This document shows positions 62,290-64,000 of a stretch of DNA of 64,000 bases, piece by piece. How positions within the stretch are numbered: position 1 is the stretch's first letter; each line of letters starts with the position of its first letter. Location of the stretch: contig CAYXLI010000001.1 in the NCBI GenBank assembly GCA_964464925.1, forward strand, positions 186,001 to 250,000, given 5' to 3'. This DNA is from CAYXLI01 sp964464925 (GTDB taxonomy: Bacteria > Acidobacteriota > Terriglobia > Bryobacterales > Bryobacteraceae). The notes under the pieces are model-generated. The model saw only the letters and a list, made by a program, of their open reading frames with translations, was not told the origin of the DNA and searched no databases. The position numbers and the translations under genes are program-made.

Positions 62290-63593
62290 GGCTTCTTCTC
62301 CTTCGTAAGATCGTCAGTAAGGGCTATCGTGGTGCCCGGGTTGACGCCGCGAATCGCAACCTCATCCGGATTGCGAGCTACCACCACCACCTCCATGGGC
62401 TTCCACCCCTGCTCGTTGGGAATCAGTACAACGGCTCTGCCGTTCCGGGTGAACACGCCTTTGGCGGGAACGCTGATCGCGTCCGGTATTCGATCGACAA
62501 TCACCTCGGCACGTCCATTCATTCCCGGCCGGAGCCTCTTGTCCGTCTCCTTGAGCGAAGCGAATGCGCGAAAGTTGCGCGTGGGGGGCCACTCGAAATT
62601 CTGCTCAGTCAGGGGCGAGACGCGTACGACCTGGCCGGATATTGGCTTTTCGGGAAAAGGATCGAGAACCACGCGAGATGGCAGCCCGACCGAAATACGG
62701 CTTCGATCCATTTCCTCGACCTTGGCCTTCATTTCGAGAGTGGTGAGGTCCGGTATTTCGGCAACCGAGCTGCCCGGCCACACGTTATCACCGACCTTGA
62801 AAGGACGTGCGTTTACCCAGCCCTGTGAAAAGTTCATAAGATATGTGACGACGCCCTCGGAGGGAGCGGTGACCGTCATACGCGAGATGCGATCCTTTGT
62901 CACGTCTACCTCACTCTTTGCCTTGTCGCGTTGGGACTCAAGGGAGGCAATCTTCGATTGTCCGGAAGTAAGATTGAGGCGCGCGGTAGCCGCCAGCACT
63001 CGAAGCTTGTCCTCAGCAAGTCCCAGTTCCACTTTGTATTCGGCTGCCTGTAAAGCGCTGACAACCTCGGCGCGCAGCACGTCCAGCTTTGCTTTTTCCA
63101 CGGCGTGCCGCGCGGCGGCAAGCTCGAGATTGTCCTTCTCTTCGTTGATTCGTGCTTCAGCGATGGCCTGGTCCACGGAGGCTTGAGCCTGTCCCAACGC
63201 CGCTTCCTTTTCCTGGAGCTGCCGCTTTGCGCTGGAGTCGTCGAAGCGCAGGATCTGCGTGCCCGGCTTGACCGATTCTCCCTGCGGAATCATCCATACG
63301 ATGCGGAGATCGGGCACGTTCGTCGGAGCCGTGATCACGACCGATTTCCCGGCAACCAGTTCGCCGCGGCAGGTGACCATAACGAGGAACTCGCCCTTTT
63401 TCGCTTGCGCTACGGGCCGGTCCGATTTGGCGGAGACTTTCTGTGTCTGGCGGAAGGTTACGAAAACTACCGCTACGACTCCGGCGATGGTCAGCAGGGC
63501 GAACAGAACCGCACCAATGCGCGATGCCCGCTTGGAAGGAGCCGGAGTCATCAAGGGAGAGGGAGACGGAGCGACCGTGGCGGTGGTGCTCAA
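62286..63593 (-). CDS. HlyD-type periplasmic adaptor with TTG start
   Basis: 435 residues. TTG at 63593 overlaps the preceding gene's stop (TTGA) and has GGGAGG six bases upstream; ATG 63551 would be shorter by 14 residues and has no such site. TM segment (IGAVLFALLTIAGVVAVVF), coiled-coil hairpin (about 130-230) and the barrel end (ISVPAKGVFTRNGRAVVLI). Confidence 0.88.
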   Translation of the reverse strand: MSTTATVAPSPSPLMTPAPSKRASRIGAVLFALLTIAGVVAVVFVTFRQTQKVSAKSDRPVAQAKKGEFLVMVTCRGELVAGKSVVITAPTNVPDLRIVWMIPQGESVKPGTQILRFDDSSAKRQLQEKEAALGQAQASVDQAIAEARINEEKDNLELAAARHAVEKAKLDVLRAEVVSALQAAEYKVELGLAEDKLRVLAATARLNLTSGQSKIASLESQRDKAKSEVDVTKDRISRMTVTAPSEGVVTYLMNFSQGWVNARPFKVGDNVWPGSSVAEIPDLTTLEMKAKVEEMDRSRISVGLPSRVVLDPFPEKPISGQVVRVSPLTEQNFEWPPTRNFRAFASLKETDKRLRPGMNGRAEVIVDRIPDAISVPAKGVFTRNGRAVVLIPNEQGWKPMEVVVVARNPDEVAIRGVNPGTTIALTDDLTKEKKP

Positions 63594-64000
63594 TGGACAC
63601 CTCCCGAAAGCGCGGCGACAACGCTCTTATTTGCGGGCTGAATCTCGAGCGACGCCGACAGATCCGGCATGAGCCGCGTATCGCGATCATTGATCCGGAA
63701 GCGCGCGGTGAAGCTCTTGACCGGCGATTCCAGACCGGCCGTCGCCACCGGGCTTGCGGACTCGAGCTGTGCTTCGAAAGCTATGTTCGGGTAGGCATCC
63801 ACAAAAACCTTGGCGTGAGTACCAGGGCCGAGCACGGCAAAATCGGATTCGTTCACCTGCGCGTCAACGATCATTGCGGACGGATCGAAGATCCGCAGCA
63901 CCGGCTGGTTGGGCCACATCTGGTCACCGACCTGCGGCGGTCCCATGGACCCTGATCGCCAGACGGTCTCAAACGCCACCATCCCATTGTGCGGAGCGTG
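63590..64000 (-). CDS. HlyD-type adaptor, C-terminal part only
   Basis: 136 residues before the stop; the 5' end lies outside the window (HAPHNG precedes the first Met at 63982, so that Met is internal). GDQMWPNQPVLRIFDPSAM, IVDAQVNESDFAVLG and FEAQLESASPVA are typical of the beta-barrel domain of the family. It ends TTGA with the next adaptor. First of three adaptors in the operon as seen here. Confidence 0.85.
   Translation of the reverse strand, partial: HAPHNGMVAFETVWRSGSMGPPQVGDQMWPNQPVLRIFDPSAMIVDAQVNESDFAVLGPGTHAKVFVDAYPNIAFEAQLESASPVATAGLESPVKSFTARFRINDRDTRLMPDLSASLEIQPANKSVVAALSGGVH

Overview
The window looks like chromosomal DNA of a GC-rich Gram-negative soil bacterium, most likely Acidobacteriota (Solibacter/Bryobacter-like lineage). 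This is inferred from gene content, not from an rRNA gene: a fused MFS/spermidine-synthase membrane protein, a secreted nidogen-domain protein with six Ig-like (He_PIG-type) repeats, tandem nuoB copies, an iscX-containing ISC operon, RND and HlyD/MacB-type exporters, TonB-dependent transport and a FucD-type L-fuconate dehydratase. No phage, IS element, integrase or CRISPR array was seen. The only stretch over 300 bp without a gene is 32021-32382, the leader of a DksA-like gene.

Layout. 1-5866: a partial ygfZ, two small genes, the MFS/spermidine synthase fusion and RNase R. 5932-9753: adenosine-specific kinase, epimerase, DHDPS-family aldolase and O-acetylhomoserine sulfhydrylase. 9799-14760: an RND adaptor/pump pair and a small NTF2-like lipoprotein. 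14777-17327 (minus): a membrane cluster of a zinc-ribbon protein, TerC, a PGPGW-like protein and a site-2 protease with CBS domains. 17389-22515 (minus): iscR-iscS-iscU-iscA-hscB-hscA-iscX, with a recognisable promoter and IscR-like operator and no fdx. 22804-32020: an EPS priming glycosyltransferase, two secreted amidohydrolases (one with a degraded metal site), a proline-rich secreted protein, a molybdopterin oxidoreductase, a lipoprotein and a membrane glycosyltransferase-like protein.

32383-41828: DksA-like regulator, YfiH/PgeF, two nuoB copies, FAH-family hydrolase, a DUF218 protein, uridine-kinase-like protein, L-fuconate dehydratase, an exported methyltransferase-fold protein, an uncharacterised exported protein, ssb and a DUF4159 protein. 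41891-47462: a tightly overlapped biosynthetic run (DUF2520 reductase candidate, panB, panC, kdsD, pabA, pabB) joining pantothenate, KDO and folate precursor synthesis. 47471-47646: two tandem tRNA-Cys genes. 47678-53536: CocE/NonD hydrolase, GT4 glycosyltransferase with a probable CTG start, YggS, and two plus-strand genes encoding a PD-(D/E)XK-like protein and a DUF697-like protein. 53567-59704: a TonB-dependent receptor divergent from a beta-propeller protein and the large nidogen/Ig-like repeat protein. 59744-64000 (minus): a MacB-type permease preceded by three HlyD-type adaptors, the first running off the window.

Many neighbouring genes overlap by 1-4 bp (ATGA, TAATG, GTGA, TTGA), which implies translational coupling within these operons.
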